Source: Acidobacteria bacterium 5-1 (GTDB lineage Bacteria > Acidobacteriota > Blastocatellia > Pyrinomonadales > Pyrinomonadaceae). Taken from it: a DNA stretch of 45,423 nucleotides. The DNA is taken from the NCBI GenBank assembly GCA_002050455.1, contig MWZA01000139.1, positions 1 through 45,423 of the forward strand, written 5' to 3'. The translations under genes and the position numbers were made by a program. Shown piece after piece: positions 1 to 8,192 of the stretch. How positions within the stretch are numbered: position 1 is the stretch's first letter; each line of letters begins with the position of its first letter. The notes beneath the pieces were generated by a model. That model was given only the letters and a program-made list of their open reading frames with translations, did not search any database and had not been told where the DNA came from.

Positions 1-884
1 ATCGTGCTTGCGCCGGGCTGTTTCTGCACCGACATAATCACGGCGGGAAGCCCGTTGCTGCCGGCATCGCCGCGTTTGATTCTGGCTCCGAATTCGACAT
101 TTGCGACATCGCCGAGGCGTATCGGCGTTTGCCCGCGGTAAGCGACAACCGTTTGCTTGAGTTCGTCAATCGTGTAAAATCTGCCTAAATTTCTAACCAA
201 GTATTCTTGACTTTGCGCGTCAACAAAGCCGCCCGTCGAGTTGACATTAGACTTTTCCAAAGCTGCCGATACTTGTTCGATAGTTACGCCGAACTGCTTT
301 AACTTATCGGGCGAAACGAGTGCCTGATACTGCTTCACGCCGCCGCCAATCGGAATCACCTGCGAGATTCCGGCAATCGTCAAAAGGCGCGGGCGAATCG
401 TCCAATCCGCCAAAGTCCGCACGTCCAAAGGGCTGGTTTTCCCGTCTTTCGAGGTAACGGAAATCAGCATAATCTCGCCCATAATTGAGGAAATCGGGGC
501 GAGAAACGGCGACGTATTCGGCGGCAATTGCTCGCGAGCTTCGGTTAATTTTTCGGCGACGAGTTGCCGATTGCGATAAACGTCCGTTCCCCAACCAAAT
601 TCAACATAGACGATTGAAAGTCCGACACCGCTTTGCGAGCGGACGCGCTCCACGCCCGGCAAGCCGTTCATCACGGTTTCAATCGGATACGAAACCTGCG
701 TTTCGACTTCTTCGGGCGCGAGTCCACTCGCTTCCGTGAGAATCGTAATCGTCGGTTTGTTGAGGTCAGGAAAAACGTCAACCGGCAGATTCATCGCCAC
801 ATAGCCGCCCCAAACGAGAAGCAGAGCCGCGAGTGCCACGACAATCAGCCGGTTTTGTAATGCCCATTTGATTAGAAAATTCAT
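1..884 (-). CDS. cusA: CusA/CzcA-type heavy-metal efflux RND permease, N-terminal part (gene runs off window)
   Basis: Inner-membrane proton-driven pump of a tripartite metal efflux system. An open frame reads leftward from ATG at 884-882 for 294 codons without a stop to the window edge. It starts MNFLIKWALQNRLIV, a first transmembrane helix typical of HME-RND pumps, followed by the family hallmarks PVDVFPDLNKPT, EEVETQVSYPIE and GLPGVERVRSQSG, then LGDVANVEFGARIKRG of the porter domain. Only about the first 28% of a usual ~1,040-residue pump is present, so the metal-binding methionines and the proton-relay helix are out of view. It is the last visible gene of the operon, behind adaptor and cupredoxin genes. 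Copper/silver is inferred from the neighbours; zinc/cobalt/cadmium is possible. Confidence 0.93.
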   Translation of the reverse strand, partial: MNFLIKWALQNRLIVVALAALLLVWGGYVAMNLPVDVFPDLNKPTITILTEASGLAPEEVETQVSYPIETVMNGLPGVERVRSQSGVGLSIVYVEFGWGTDVYRNRQLVAEKLTEAREQLPPNTSPFLAPISSIMGEIMLISVTSKDGKTSPLDVRTLADWTIRPRLLTIAGISQVIPIGGGVKQYQALVSPDKLKQFGVTIEQVSAALEKSNVNSTGGFVDAQSQEYLVRNLGRFYTIDELKQTVVAYRGQTPIRLGDVANVEFGARIKRGDAGSNGLPAVIMSVQKQPGAST

Positions 885-888
885 AAAA

Positions 889-969
889 TAGTGAAAAACT
901 AAAAGTGAAAAACTAAAAGTGAGTAGTGAATAATATTTTAGTTTTTCACTTTTAGTTTTTAGTTTTCGC
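889..969. repeat. Heptad-phased inverted repeat between the cupredoxin gene and cusA
   Basis: The left arm repeats 7-nt units such as AAAACTA and AAAGTGA, and the right arm (from about 935) repeats TTTAGTT/TTTCACT, so the two arms fold into a long AT-rich hairpin. It fills the gap between two operon genes and ends at the stop codon of the upstream one. It could act as an mRNA processing or weak termination site that lowers pump expression relative to upstream genes; that is inference. Confidence 0.75.
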
Positions 970-2229
970 TTACTGCACTAAAATTTTGCCTGTCATCATA
1001 TTCATTCCGCAGGCGAAAGCGAGTTCGCCCGCTTCCGTCGGCGTAAATTCAACCAAAATGGTTTCACCGACGGGCAACTTGCGCGTTACATTCAATTTTG
1101 GAAACACGACTTCGCCGCCGCAGTTATTAGCATCTGCACGGTAAAATGCGAGTTTGACGGGCTTGCCTTTTTCGACCTTGATTTGCGAAGGCTCGTAACC
1201 GTTGCCGCTGACTGTAACTTTAATTGCGTCCGGCGGCACAGATTGATTGTTGGCAGTTGTTGACTGTTCGCCTTTCGGCACGCGCACGACAAATGGCACG
1301 CTGATAACGTTGTTATTTCTTTGAAATTGCGCCCAAAGTTTATACAAACCGGCTCGCGGAAACGCGGTATGCGCCGAAACTTCCGACGCGCTTTCTTTGG
1401 TCGTCATGCCTTCCATTGTCGAATGGTCGTGTCCGCCGTCAGCGTGATTATCAGTTTGCTTGTCGTCCATTTTCACCGAATCCATTGATTCGCCTTTCGC
1501 CATCGGATGCGCGTGGACAAAATCCTTCATATCCTCGCTGATGATGACAAAGTGCGCGAGTTCGCCCAAATAGTTTTGCAAATCCGTCGCGGGTTTGTTT
1601 GTCTTCGCGTCAAAAGCCTGAAAATCGAGCGTCAATTCCTGTTCGGCTTTTATTCCCGCGCTCGGTTTCATCACGACGCGCAAGCCGTTAACCGTTTTTT
1701 CAAAACTCGCGTCCGGCTGTAAGGAAACTTTAGCGCGTTCCGTTCCGGCAACTTTTATATCAATTTGTTCGACGACTTGCACCGCCGCTTGAGGCGTGAA
1801 ATCGGCGTAAAGTTTATATTCGCCGCCGTTCGGAAATGTGTGCGAAACACGATAAGTTCCATCCGCTTGCTGTTCAGGATGAATGTGATAAAACTCCGCC
1901 AAATCACGAGAAACGATAAGCAAGTGCATCGGTTTTTCGTGAACAATTTGCAAATCTTTGACGGTTGTGCCCGCTTTGTCTTTAACACTAAAAGAAAGCA
2001 GTGTCGGCGTTCCCGCTTTTATTTCAGACGGTTCGCTTTTGAAATCAACTCGAAAAGTCCGATGCGAGTCAATCGTGGTCGGCGCGTCGTTCGTCGGCGC
2101 ATTATTCGTTACAACCGCCGTATCCGAGTTTTTGGCGGTTTCGGTTTGCATTACGTTATTGCAGCCCGCCAGCCACATTGCGCTCAATAAAAGCGCGATA
2201 ATTCCTGATAAAATAAATGTCTTTTTCAT
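970..2229 (-). CDS. Cupredoxin-domain lipoprotein of the metal efflux operon
   Basis: Predicted periplasmic lipoprotein: a hydrophobic signal ends in the lipobox LAGC with Cys23. Residues ~55-165 and ~185-325 are two related beta-rich domains, each with a histidine patch (MHLLIVSRDLAEFYHIHP and HFVIISEDMKDFVHAHP) and an ending FPxxGxYKLxAxF. Between them lies a His/Met-rich insert (HADGGHDHSTMEGM). The last ~85 residues look like a cupredoxin domain with NCGGEVVFP and FACGMNMMTGKI; the two Cys and the Met residues are candidate copper ligands. It lies between the adaptor gene and cusA, so a role in binding and handing over periplasmic metal is likely. Family assignment of the N-terminal repeats is uncertain. 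Confidence 0.8.
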   Translation of the reverse strand: MKKTFILSGIIALLLSAMWLAGCNNVMQTETAKNSDTAVVTNNAPTNDAPTTIDSHRTFRVDFKSEPSEIKAGTPTLLSFSVKDKAGTTVKDLQIVHEKPMHLLIVSRDLAEFYHIHPEQQADGTYRVSHTFPNGGEYKLYADFTPQAAVQVVEQIDIKVAGTERAKVSLQPDASFEKTVNGLRVVMKPSAGIKAEQELTLDFQAFDAKTNKPATDLQNYLGELAHFVIISEDMKDFVHAHPMAKGESMDSVKMDDKQTDNHADGGHDHSTMEGMTTKESASEVSAHTAFPRAGLYKLWAQFQRNNNVISVPFVVRVPKGEQSTTANNQSVPPDAIKVTVSGNGYEPSQIKVEKGKPVKLAFYRADANNCGGEVVFPKLNVTRKLPVGETILVEFTPTEAGELAFACGMNMMTGKILVQ

Positions 2230-2272
2230 AATTTTATGTTTCCTATCTCAAAAAATGCTTTATTCCCAAACT

Positions 2273-4246
2273 TTACGCCGAAGGCACAGTCGAACGAAGT
2301 TGATAAATGCCTTCGGTAACGACTCTTTCGCCTTCTTTCAATCCCGAATTAACTTCAAAATAATCTGCGCCTTCCGCACCTAACGCAACGGCACGTTTTT
2401 CAAATGTTTCGCCGCCGTCGAAAACAAAAACAAAGGTTTGTCCCTGCTCGGTAACGACTGCCGTTTTCGGCACGGCTAAAACCTGCCGTTCGCCGCTCGT
2501 GTCAACTGTCATTTCGACAAACATTCCGTCTCTCAAACGATTAAGCGGATTTATTACTTCATAAATAACCGGCACGGTGCGCGTCTGCTCATTCACCGTT
2601 TGCCCAATGGAAACAAGTCTGCCGTCGCCGTCGCCCGTGCCGATGGTATAAACTTCGCCATTCAAAGCCGCCGAAGTAAAATTCGCTCTGGTTGATTCGC
2701 GCACAACGGGCAAATCGCGCTCGAAAACTTGGGCTTCAAGCAGAACCATTGAAAGATTGACGATTGATAAAAGTTCCGTTCCCGCTTCAACCACTTGACC
2801 GCTCGTCGCTTTGATTTCGTTGACTACTCCCGTAATCGGCGCGGTTAAAGGAAAAGAGCGCGTCGGTTGATTGACACGCGGAGCGCGGAAAATGTTTTGT
2901 CCGGCGTTTGCTTGTTTGATTTGATTTTCTAACAGCACGACTTGTCTTTCCGCCGCCGTAACTTCCTGCTCGGCAACCCGCACGGCGGTGTTTGCTTCTT
3001 CCACGCGCCTTCGCGGAGCCGCGCCGACTTCCACTAGATTTTCCGAACGTCTTAATTCGCGTTGCGCTTGCGCCAGACGAGTTTTGGCTTGTTGTGCATT
3101 GGCGCGTTGTTCGGCTTGCTGTCCCTGAAGCGCAAGAGCCGTGTTTCTGAGTTCCAAACGCCGCGCTTCGATTTCGCGTTGCTGGGCTTCGACTTCGAGG
3201 CGTTGTGATTCGAGTTCGGTTTGCCCCGATACATCCAAAATCTGCTCAACCGTCCCGATTTGCTCGCCGCGCCCGACTGCCAAACCTAAGCCTAAACCTT
3301 GCCGTAAAATAATTCTGCCCGCAACCGGCGGCACAACGACAGCTTGTGCATCGGGACGCGCACGGACAATGCCCGTTGTTTTCAGTCCGCTGGTGATTTG
3401 TCTGGTTGTAACGGGCGCGGTTTTGATGCCGAACAAAATTTGTGATTCTTTTGGCACGGTCAAAACAGTTTCGGCTGTCAAAGCGTTGGGTTGTATTTCG
3501 GTTGTCGCATTCGCCGGAATTTCGGCAATCGTTCGTGTTTGGCGCGGCGGCAGAAAATATGCCAAAGCGAAAGTTCCAAAGGCAAAAAGCAAAATAGCGG
3601 CAATGGCAAGCGGCGCGAACTTTTTGAAATTGACGTTTCCGTTACGCTTTGCGGCAAAGAAAACCGCACCGAGCGCACCGAACGTCAGCAAACTCAAAAT
3701 CAAAAGCCCAATCCAAAACGAACGACGAATCGGCGCGGACACAACCGAAACAGGAAAATCAACCGAAAAACTGCGATTGTCGGCAGCCGCAACCGCGAAG
3801 ACGATTTTGTAATCGCCCGAACTTCCAAAAGTATAAGACAGGCGATAATTTCCATTTTCTTCCGCGACACTGGACAGATTTTCCGCAACCGGCGTTCCGT
3901 CGGCTTCGATAATATTTGCTGTTACGTTAGCTTTATCAAGCGGGGCGGGTTCGCTTCCGCCAAAACCGCCTTCAACCTTTTCAGCAAATCTCACAAGAAA
4001 CTGCGCGGTTTCGCCCGTGCGCGGGTCAGACGGCGAACGCCGCAAAACAACGCTGAATTGTCCGACATCGGTTTGCAGATTGCGCTCCGCCGTTACAATC
4101 GTAATGGGCGGATTCGCCGCGTCCGGCGTTGTGCCGTCTGTTTGGGCAAACGCGGAAATTGAAATGAGCAAACACCAAACGAAAGTCAACGCTATTAAGA
4201 AACGCTTTGACTTTGAATTATTCACTTTGAACTTTGAACTTTTCAT
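2273..4246 (-). CDS. RND efflux periplasmic adaptor (CusB/CzcB-like) with an N-terminal Ig-like domain and two membrane helices
   Basis: Membrane-fusion protein linking the inner-membrane pump to the outer-membrane channel. After a signal peptide (cleavage near AFAQ) comes a beta-rich domain of ~110 residues, then two hydrophobic helices (starting RRSFWIGLLILSLLTFGA and FAPLAIAAILLFAFG), and only then the usual adaptor: lipoyl/barrel half motif VVVPPVAGRIIL, a long alpha-helical hairpin (~residues 320-440, rich in Q, E, R), the second half (TSGQVVEAGTELLSIV) and the beta-barrel. At 657 residues it is far longer than the usual ~400. Its ATG overlaps the upstream stop by one base (TAATG). Its first residues MKSSKFKVNNSKSKR are encoded by a heptad repeat, so the exact start is less certain. 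Confidence 0.88.
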   Translation of the reverse strand: MKSSKFKVNNSKSKRFLIALTFVWCLLISISAFAQTDGTTPDAANPPITIVTAERNLQTDVGQFSVVLRRSPSDPRTGETAQFLVRFAEKVEGGFGGSEPAPLDKANVTANIIEADGTPVAENLSSVAEENGNYRLSYTFGSSGDYKIVFAVAAADNRSFSVDFPVSVVSAPIRRSFWIGLLILSLLTFGALGAVFFAAKRNGNVNFKKFAPLAIAAILLFAFGTFALAYFLPPRQTRTIAEIPANATTEIQPNALTAETVLTVPKESQILFGIKTAPVTTRQITSGLKTTGIVRARPDAQAVVVPPVAGRIILRQGLGLGLAVGRGEQIGTVEQILDVSGQTELESQRLEVEAQQREIEARRLELRNTALALQGQQAEQRANAQQAKTRLAQAQRELRRSENLVEVGAAPRRRVEEANTAVRVAEQEVTAAERQVVLLENQIKQANAGQNIFRAPRVNQPTRSFPLTAPITGVVNEIKATSGQVVEAGTELLSIVNLSMVLLEAQVFERDLPVVRESTRANFTSAALNGEVYTIGTGDGDGRLVSIGQTVNEQTRTVPVIYEVINPLNRLRDGMFVEMTVDTSGERQVLAVPKTAVVTEQGQTFVFVFDGGETFEKRAVALGAEGADYFEVNSGLKEGERVVTEGIYQLRSTVPSA

Positions 4247-4248
4247 TA
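4215..4248. repeat. Heptad repeat tract forming the 5' end of the adaptor gene
   Basis: Units ATTCACT, TTGAACT, TTGAACT, TTTCATT follow one another in strict 7-nt phase across the start codon of the adaptor gene. The tract encodes the unusual N-terminus KSSKFKVNNS. It has one arm only, unlike the two-armed copies elsewhere in the window. Confidence 0.6.
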
Positions 4249-4872
4249 GTGTGAATGTGCCGCGCCGTAAAGCGTTTGCATCGTCATCGAATCAATCCGC
4301 ACGGCTTGGGCAATTGCTTTGGCAGTCGCTTCATCAACGCCGTTGGTTTTTATATCGCCGCCGACCGCAAATTTATCGTCGTGACCTTTTCCGGCAAATT
4401 GCGTTAGAAACGGCGCGGGAACACCGTCAGCGCGAACTTCTTTAATCGCAGGCAAGCCTTCCTTGGTTTCATATACAATAACGATATCTTTGCCGTTGGC
4501 TTTCACGACGGTCGCCGCGCCGATTTGTCTACGCGCTCCGCCCGTCGTCGAAAATGCCAGATATGAATGATGGTCGGTGTCGGGAACTTTTCCGCCCGTG
4601 TCTTTCTCGATGTCGGCAATCGCGTCTTTCGGAATGTCTTTATGCTGTTTGGTAAATGATTGTGCGTCCGGGAAAACGGCTTTGACCGATGCCGGAGCGT
4701 CTTCTTCGGTTTTTGGCGCAGTCGCCGCATTATTGGCGGTGGTTGTGTTAGCGGCGTTAGCCGTCGTGCGATTTGTGTTCGTCGTTGTGTTTGTTGTTTC
4801 CGTTGAACAAGCCGCTGCCAAACTGATACCCAAACTTAAACCCGCAATCGTTAAAACTGTATTTTTTTTCAT
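4246..4872 (-). CDS. Small lipoprotein with a possible FMN-binding-like C-terminal domain
   Basis: Signal peptide with a lipobox-like AAAC (Cys22), then a Thr/Asn/Ala-rich linker of ~35 residues, then a ~150-residue globular domain. The segment VPAPFLTQFAGKGHDDKF followed by DIKTNGVDEATAKAIAQAV resembles the end of FMN-binding (FMN_bind) domains, where a Ser/Thr-Gly-Ala-Thr motif carries flavin. That motif is not intact here, so flavin binding is doubtful. The C-terminus ends AAHSH, a possible weak metal site. It lies 11 nt after the TolC-type gene and overlaps the adaptor gene by one base, so it belongs to the metal efflux operon. Function unknown. Confidence 0.6.
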   Translation of the reverse strand: MKKNTVLTIAGLSLGISLAAACSTETTNTTTNTNRTTANAANTTTANNAATAPKTEEDAPASVKAVFPDAQSFTKQHKDIPKDAIADIEKDTGGKVPDTDHHSYLAFSTTGGARRQIGAATVVKANGKDIVIVYETKEGLPAIKEVRADGVPAPFLTQFAGKGHDDKFAVGGDIKTNGVDEATAKAIAQAVRIDSMTMQTLYGAAHSH

Positions 4873-4883
4873 TTTTATTTCCT

Positions 4884-6431
4884 CTACCGTTGTTTTTTTA
4901 ATTCGGCGTTTTGTAAAACGCTTTTTTTCGGTATTTCAACTGTTTGAAGAGATTTCAATAATTTTTCACGGTCTATCTGCGTCGGAACTAATTCCTTATC
5001 GGGCAAAACCGAACCCGCGCCCGGCGAAAAACCCGAAGCCGGAAGCTCGCGTCCGATTGCCGTTTCGAGTTCCGTCAAAGCGTTGTAATAATCGCGCAAA
5101 ATCTGATTGTAATTAGTGATGTTTTCGGTCAGACGGCGTTGTTCATTGACAACTTCAAACACGGAAAACTCACCCAAGCCGTAAGCCGCCCGAACGCTTT
5201 GCAGATTAGCTTCGGCACGCGGCAAAATCTGCGTCGAATAAATAACGAGTGATTCCGAAGCGGCGCGATATTTACGATAAGCGACGGCGACATCGCGCTT
5301 GACTGCGCTTTCCAAAAATTCCCTCGTGCGCGTGGCTTGTAATCTTTCGCCCGTCGCCGAAGCGATTTCGCCTTGATTGCGGTTGAAAACTGGAATATCA
5401 ACCGACACGCCAAAAGTCAATTCATTGTCTTTGTTCGGAAAACCGCCGCCGAGCCGTGCCGGAAAATCTATAATCGAGTTACTTCGGGAATATCTGACTA
5501 CGGCGGCGACATTCGGAACGGCGTTTGCCCGCGCCAAATCAATCCGTGCCGCGCCAAGCTGTTCGCCGAGCCGCGCGGCTTGCAAATCGGGGCGCGTGTT
5601 GAGAGCGGTTTCGGTCAGTTCGCTCAATCCGGCGTCGAAACGCGGCGGACGTTCGGGCTGCGGCGCAAGACGAAGATTTTCGGCGATGTCTGCGCCAATT
5701 AAAGTGCGAATTTGCAAAAGCCCGGTTTCGAGTTCGCTCCGCGCCTGAATCGCCTGCACTTTTAAACGGTCGTTTTCGACTTTCACCAAATTCACGTCGA
5801 GCGGCGCGACATCGCCTTCCTTCAGACGTGCTTCCGTTACGCGAACAAGTTCTTCATCGGCGGCAATTAGTCCTTCCAGCACATCGAGTTGCCGCGCGGC
5901 GGCAAGAGCGTTGGTATAAGCCGCACGGATTTCGATAGCAAGCAAGCGTTCGAGTGCCGCGACTTGGGCGCGAATTTGATTTAACTCGAGTTCGGCAACC
6001 GCCACGCGCTTCGAGCGTTTTCCGCCGAGTTCAAAAACCTGCGTTACGCCGACGCTCAAATCTGATTCCGCTTCGCCGCCCAAAAAACGCTGGCTACCGT
6101 ATTCGGCATCAAGCGTCGGATTCGGTCTGAATCCGACTTGCCTAAGCCGTCCTTCGGCGATTGCCAGATGTTGCCGCGCCGCAAGTAAATCCGCCCGCCG
6201 ACTTCCGCCGAGTTCAATCAGCCGTTCAATCGTCAAACCGTCCTGCGCGACGAATTCGGCTGACGTTAATTTTGCTGCCGGCTGCGTCGGTGCTAAAACG
6301 GGTTGTTGTTGAGAAAAGGCGGTGGCGGTAAAAATAAAAATTACCGCCACCGCCATAGCTGGAAGAAGACATGAGAAAACGTCCGGCTTTGAGAAACTAC
6401 CCTTGTTCGATTTCTTGATTGTCAAAAACAT
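4884..6431 (-). CDS. TolC-family outer-membrane efflux protein (CusC/CzcC-like)
   Basis: Outer-membrane channel of the tripartite metal efflux system. The 515-residue protein has a signal peptide ending near TAFSQQQP and two related halves of long amphipathic helices, as in OEP-family proteins. Typical segments are LAARQHLAIAEGRLRQVGFRPNPTLDAEYG at the start of the first half, EGDVAPLDVNLVKVENDR, TRPDLQAARLGEQLGAARIDLARANAVPNV at the start of the second half, and GEFSVFEVVNEQRRLTENITNYNQ near the end. There is no lipobox, unlike E. coli CusC. It lies between the operon's first gene and the small lipoprotein gene. Confidence 0.92.
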   Translation of the reverse strand: MFLTIKKSNKGSFSKPDVFSCLLPAMAVAVIFIFTATAFSQQQPVLAPTQPAAKLTSAEFVAQDGLTIERLIELGGSRRADLLAARQHLAIAEGRLRQVGFRPNPTLDAEYGSQRFLGGEAESDLSVGVTQVFELGGKRSKRVAVAELELNQIRAQVAALERLLAIEIRAAYTNALAAARQLDVLEGLIAADEELVRVTEARLKEGDVAPLDVNLVKVENDRLKVQAIQARSELETGLLQIRTLIGADIAENLRLAPQPERPPRFDAGLSELTETALNTRPDLQAARLGEQLGAARIDLARANAVPNVAAVVRYSRSNSIIDFPARLGGGFPNKDNELTFGVSVDIPVFNRNQGEIASATGERLQATRTREFLESAVKRDVAVAYRKYRAASESLVIYSTQILPRAEANLQSVRAAYGLGEFSVFEVVNEQRRLTENITNYNQILRDYYNALTELETAIGRELPASGFSPGAGSVLPDKELVPTQIDREKLLKSLQTVEIPKKSVLQNAELKKQR

Positions 6432-6446
6432 TCTGAATTTTTTCGG

Positions 6447-7082
6447 TTACGCGGAAACTGTTTCTTCCCCGATTTGTTTTTCGTCCGCCATTCGCCACAC
6501 AAAATAAAACAAGATTCCGAATAATCCCAAAACAAACGCGCCAACCAAAAAGAGCAACGCGGTTCTTATCCAAGACGCGGCATTTTCCGCTGATTCCGTC
6601 GGCGGAAATTCAACTTTAACGCCGGAGAACGTCGCCGTATCAGTTTCGCCCGCGTAAGTAATCTTGGCGCGAATTGTGTAAGTTCCGCCTCCAAGCGCGG
6701 GGAATTTCACATTAAAACTTCCGGCATTGGCGGTTTCTTCAATCCGCGCCGGAGTTATCATGCCGTTTGCCGCTTCGATTTCAATCGCCGGATTGACACC
6801 CGCGAGTGCTTCGTTGGTTTCAAATTTAGTAATAAATAAACGCGCGTCAGTCGTCGTGTCGGGCGTAAGTGTCGGATGTTTGAGCATCACTTCCAAATCG
6901 CCGATGTGCATCGTGTGCGAAACTGTACCTTTTGTGCTTTCGGTCGTTTTCGGTTTTGCTTCGCCATGGTCTTCGCCGCCGTGCGCGAAAACTTGAGGTA
7001 AATTTCCCACCACGAAAAGAATCATCGAAAAAATTATTGCCACCTGTTTTCGTTGCTTTAAGACTACTCCAAAAACTTCCAT
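6447..7082 (-). CDS. Signal-peptide protein with Ig-like domain and C-terminal membrane anchor, first gene of metal efflux operon
   Basis: Residues ~10-35 form a signal peptide, followed by a His/Glu segment (AHGGEDHGEAKP) that may bind metal. Residues ~60-165 form a beta-rich, Ig/YtkA-like domain ending in the GGGTYTIRAKITYAG type of strand pair, and residues ~175-200 form a single membrane helix (ALLFLVGAFVLGLFGILFYFVW). The short cytoplasmic tail is ADEKQIGEETVSA. The domain plan (beta domain, then membrane helix) matches the extra N-terminal part of the adaptor protein in the same operon, so the two may be related by duplication and fusion. A GGAGAAG ribosome site precedes the ATG. Function in metal sensing or delivery is inferred only from context. 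Confidence 0.65.
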   Translation of the reverse strand: MEVFGVVLKQRKQVAIIFSMILFVVGNLPQVFAHGGEDHGEAKPKTTESTKGTVSHTMHIGDLEVMLKHPTLTPDTTTDARLFITKFETNEALAGVNPAIEIEAANGMITPARIEETANAGSFNVKFPALGGGTYTIRAKITYAGETDTATFSGVKVEFPPTESAENAASWIRTALLFLVGAFVLGLFGILFYFVWRMADEKQIGEETVSA

Positions 7083-7253
7083 AAATTACTTCTCCAAATT
7101 AACAACTCTGAGATAAAAATAAAATCTTAAAGCAATCGCCGCGCAAGGCGTGTGCCAAGGAAAAATAGCTTGGTAAAACTTGTTCCTTATGCAGCAAAAC
7201 ACAGATTAAGTATGTTTTACAACTATTTAGGAAGATAAACAACAAGTAAAAAA

Positions 7254-7293
7254 TTGTTTGATTGCAAACAAGCTATTGTCTGATATTAGACAA
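7254..7293. promoter_or_regulatory. Two tandem 18-bp palindromes, candidate operator of the metal efflux operon
   Basis: TTGTTTGATTGCAAACAA (7254-7271) and TTGTCTGATATTAGACAA (7276-7293) are each inverted repeats, agree at 13 of 18 positions and have centres 22 bp apart, two turns of the helix. A possible minus-strand promoter (TTGCAT, 18 bp, TCTAAT) overlaps the second site. They lie ~170-210 bp before the first gene of the operon. A dimeric repressor or activator binding cooperatively is the simplest reading; no regulator gene is in the window. Confidence 0.55.
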
Positions 7294-7453
7294 CTTTATA
7301 AAATGAAAATGCAAGACGGAATTTTGCTTGTATTGGAAGAAAGCCAAAAGAGAGGAATTTATTATAGTAGAAGTGAGAAAAAGCTGGATTTGTTTTTGTC
7401 TTAACAGTTAGACGCGAGATAAGAAAAAGTGTTAAGTGTTTGCAATTGAGTGC

Positions 7454-7505
7454 TTTGCGTTCTTTGCGGTCAAAAAGAATGTTAATAACCGCAAAGGAAC
7501 GCAAA
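7454..7505. repeat. Inverted repeat of the TTTGCGTTCTTTGCGGT type
   Basis: TTTGCGTTCTTTGCGGT (7454-7470) pairs with ACCGCAAAGGAACGCAAA (7488-7505) with a one-base bulge. It belongs with the other short-unit inverted repeats in this window. Confidence 0.65.
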
Positions 7506-7572
7506 GGAAAGCCGATTAGGTCTGTGAGAAGTGGCAAATAAAAGAAGTTTTGGATATTTAAATATAAAAACT

Positions 7573-8148
7573 CTAAAACTCAATTCCTTGTTGGGCAAAA
7601 ATTCCGGCGTGGAACGGATGCTTGACTTCCTTCATTTCGGTTACAAGATCAGCCTCATCAATCAATGCTTGCGGCGCGTTTCTGCCGGTTAAAACGATAT
7701 GTAAATCGGGCTGCTTTTCGCGCACGGCTCTGATTTCGCCCAAAATTTCGTTTAAATCTAGGAATTTATAATCCAAAACATAAACGAGTTCGTCAAAAAC
7801 AAGTAAATCATATTCTTCGCTCCGCATTTTTTCGACGCACAATGCCCACGTTTTGCGCGAAGTTTCAATATCCTGCGTTTTATCATTCGTGTCCCAGGTG
7901 AAACCGTCGCCCATCGTGTGAATTTCGATGCCGAGCAGTTCCGCCGCTTCGTGTTCGCCGTAGCGGTCGGTTTTCGACTTCATAAATTGAATCATACAGC
8001 AACGCATTCCGCGTCCCGCCGCCCGCATCATCAAACCTAAAGCGCAGGTCGTTTTGCCTTTGCCGTCGCCGGTGTTGACCATCAGCAAGCCGTGAGTTTT
8101 TTCCCGGTAATCTTCGCGCCGCCATTTGTATCGCTTTTCTTTTGTCAT
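7573..8148 (-). CDS. cobO: Cob(I)yrinic acid a,c-diamide adenosyltransferase (CobO/BtuR type)
   Basis: Transfers the adenosyl group of ATP to the cobalt of corrinoids, in adenosylcobalamin synthesis or salvage. The P-loop GDGKGKTT follows LLMVNTG, then GLMMRAAGRGMRCCMIQFMKSK, DLLVFDELVYVLDY (Walker B-like) and HIVLTGRNAP, the canonical order of this family at a normal ~190 residues. I chose ATG at 8148 (MTKEKRYKW); an upstream TTG at 8166 lies inside a hairpin. It is the last gene downstream of nrnA, and no cobalamin riboswitch is visible, which fits co-transcription rather than B12 control. Confidence 0.93.
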   Translation of the reverse strand: MTKEKRYKWRREDYREKTHGLLMVNTGDGKGKTTCALGLMMRAAGRGMRCCMIQFMKSKTDRYGEHEAAELLGIEIHTMGDGFTWDTNDKTQDIETSRKTWALCVEKMRSEEYDLLVFDELVYVLDYKFLDLNEILGEIRAVREKQPDLHIVLTGRNAPQALIDEADLVTEMKEVKHPFHAGIFAQQGIEF

Positions 8149-8155
8149 AAAATTC

Positions 8156-8192
8156 AATAGCCGCAAAAAAGCAGTGCCTTTTTGCGGCTATT
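8156..8192. terminator. 14-bp perfect hairpin between nrnA and cobO
   Basis: AATAGCCGCAAAAA (8156-8169) pairs perfectly with TTTTTGCGGCTATT (8179-8192) around a 9-base loop. It includes the nrnA stop codon (8188-8190) and lies 8 bases from the cobO ATG. The T-run is better on the plus strand, where no gene ends, so it may act instead as an mRNA-stabilising or initiation-limiting hairpin ahead of cobO, or as a weak bidirectional terminator. Confidence 0.6.

Larger units (their letters stand above)
7083..7572. other. Gene-free region upstream of the metal efflux operon
   Basis: No convincing gene in 490 bp. It holds two tandem 18-bp palindromes (7254-7293) and an imperfect inverted repeat (7454-7505). 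An open frame across that repeat on the minus strand reads as repeat translation and is not supported. Confidence 0.7.

Noticed and set aside
3141-4162. Several plus-strand open frames opposite the adaptor gene
   Set aside because: They overlap each other and the adaptor gene and show Arg/Thr-rich sequence without motifs.
7083-7253. Riboswitch before the metal operon
   Set aside because: The leader has short stems (CCAAG...CTTGG) but no arrangement that I recognise from known riboswitch classes.
7286-7537. An 83-codon minus-strand frame upstream of the metal operon
   Set aside because: It runs through the inverted repeat at 7454-7505, has no ribosome site and no protein-like features.
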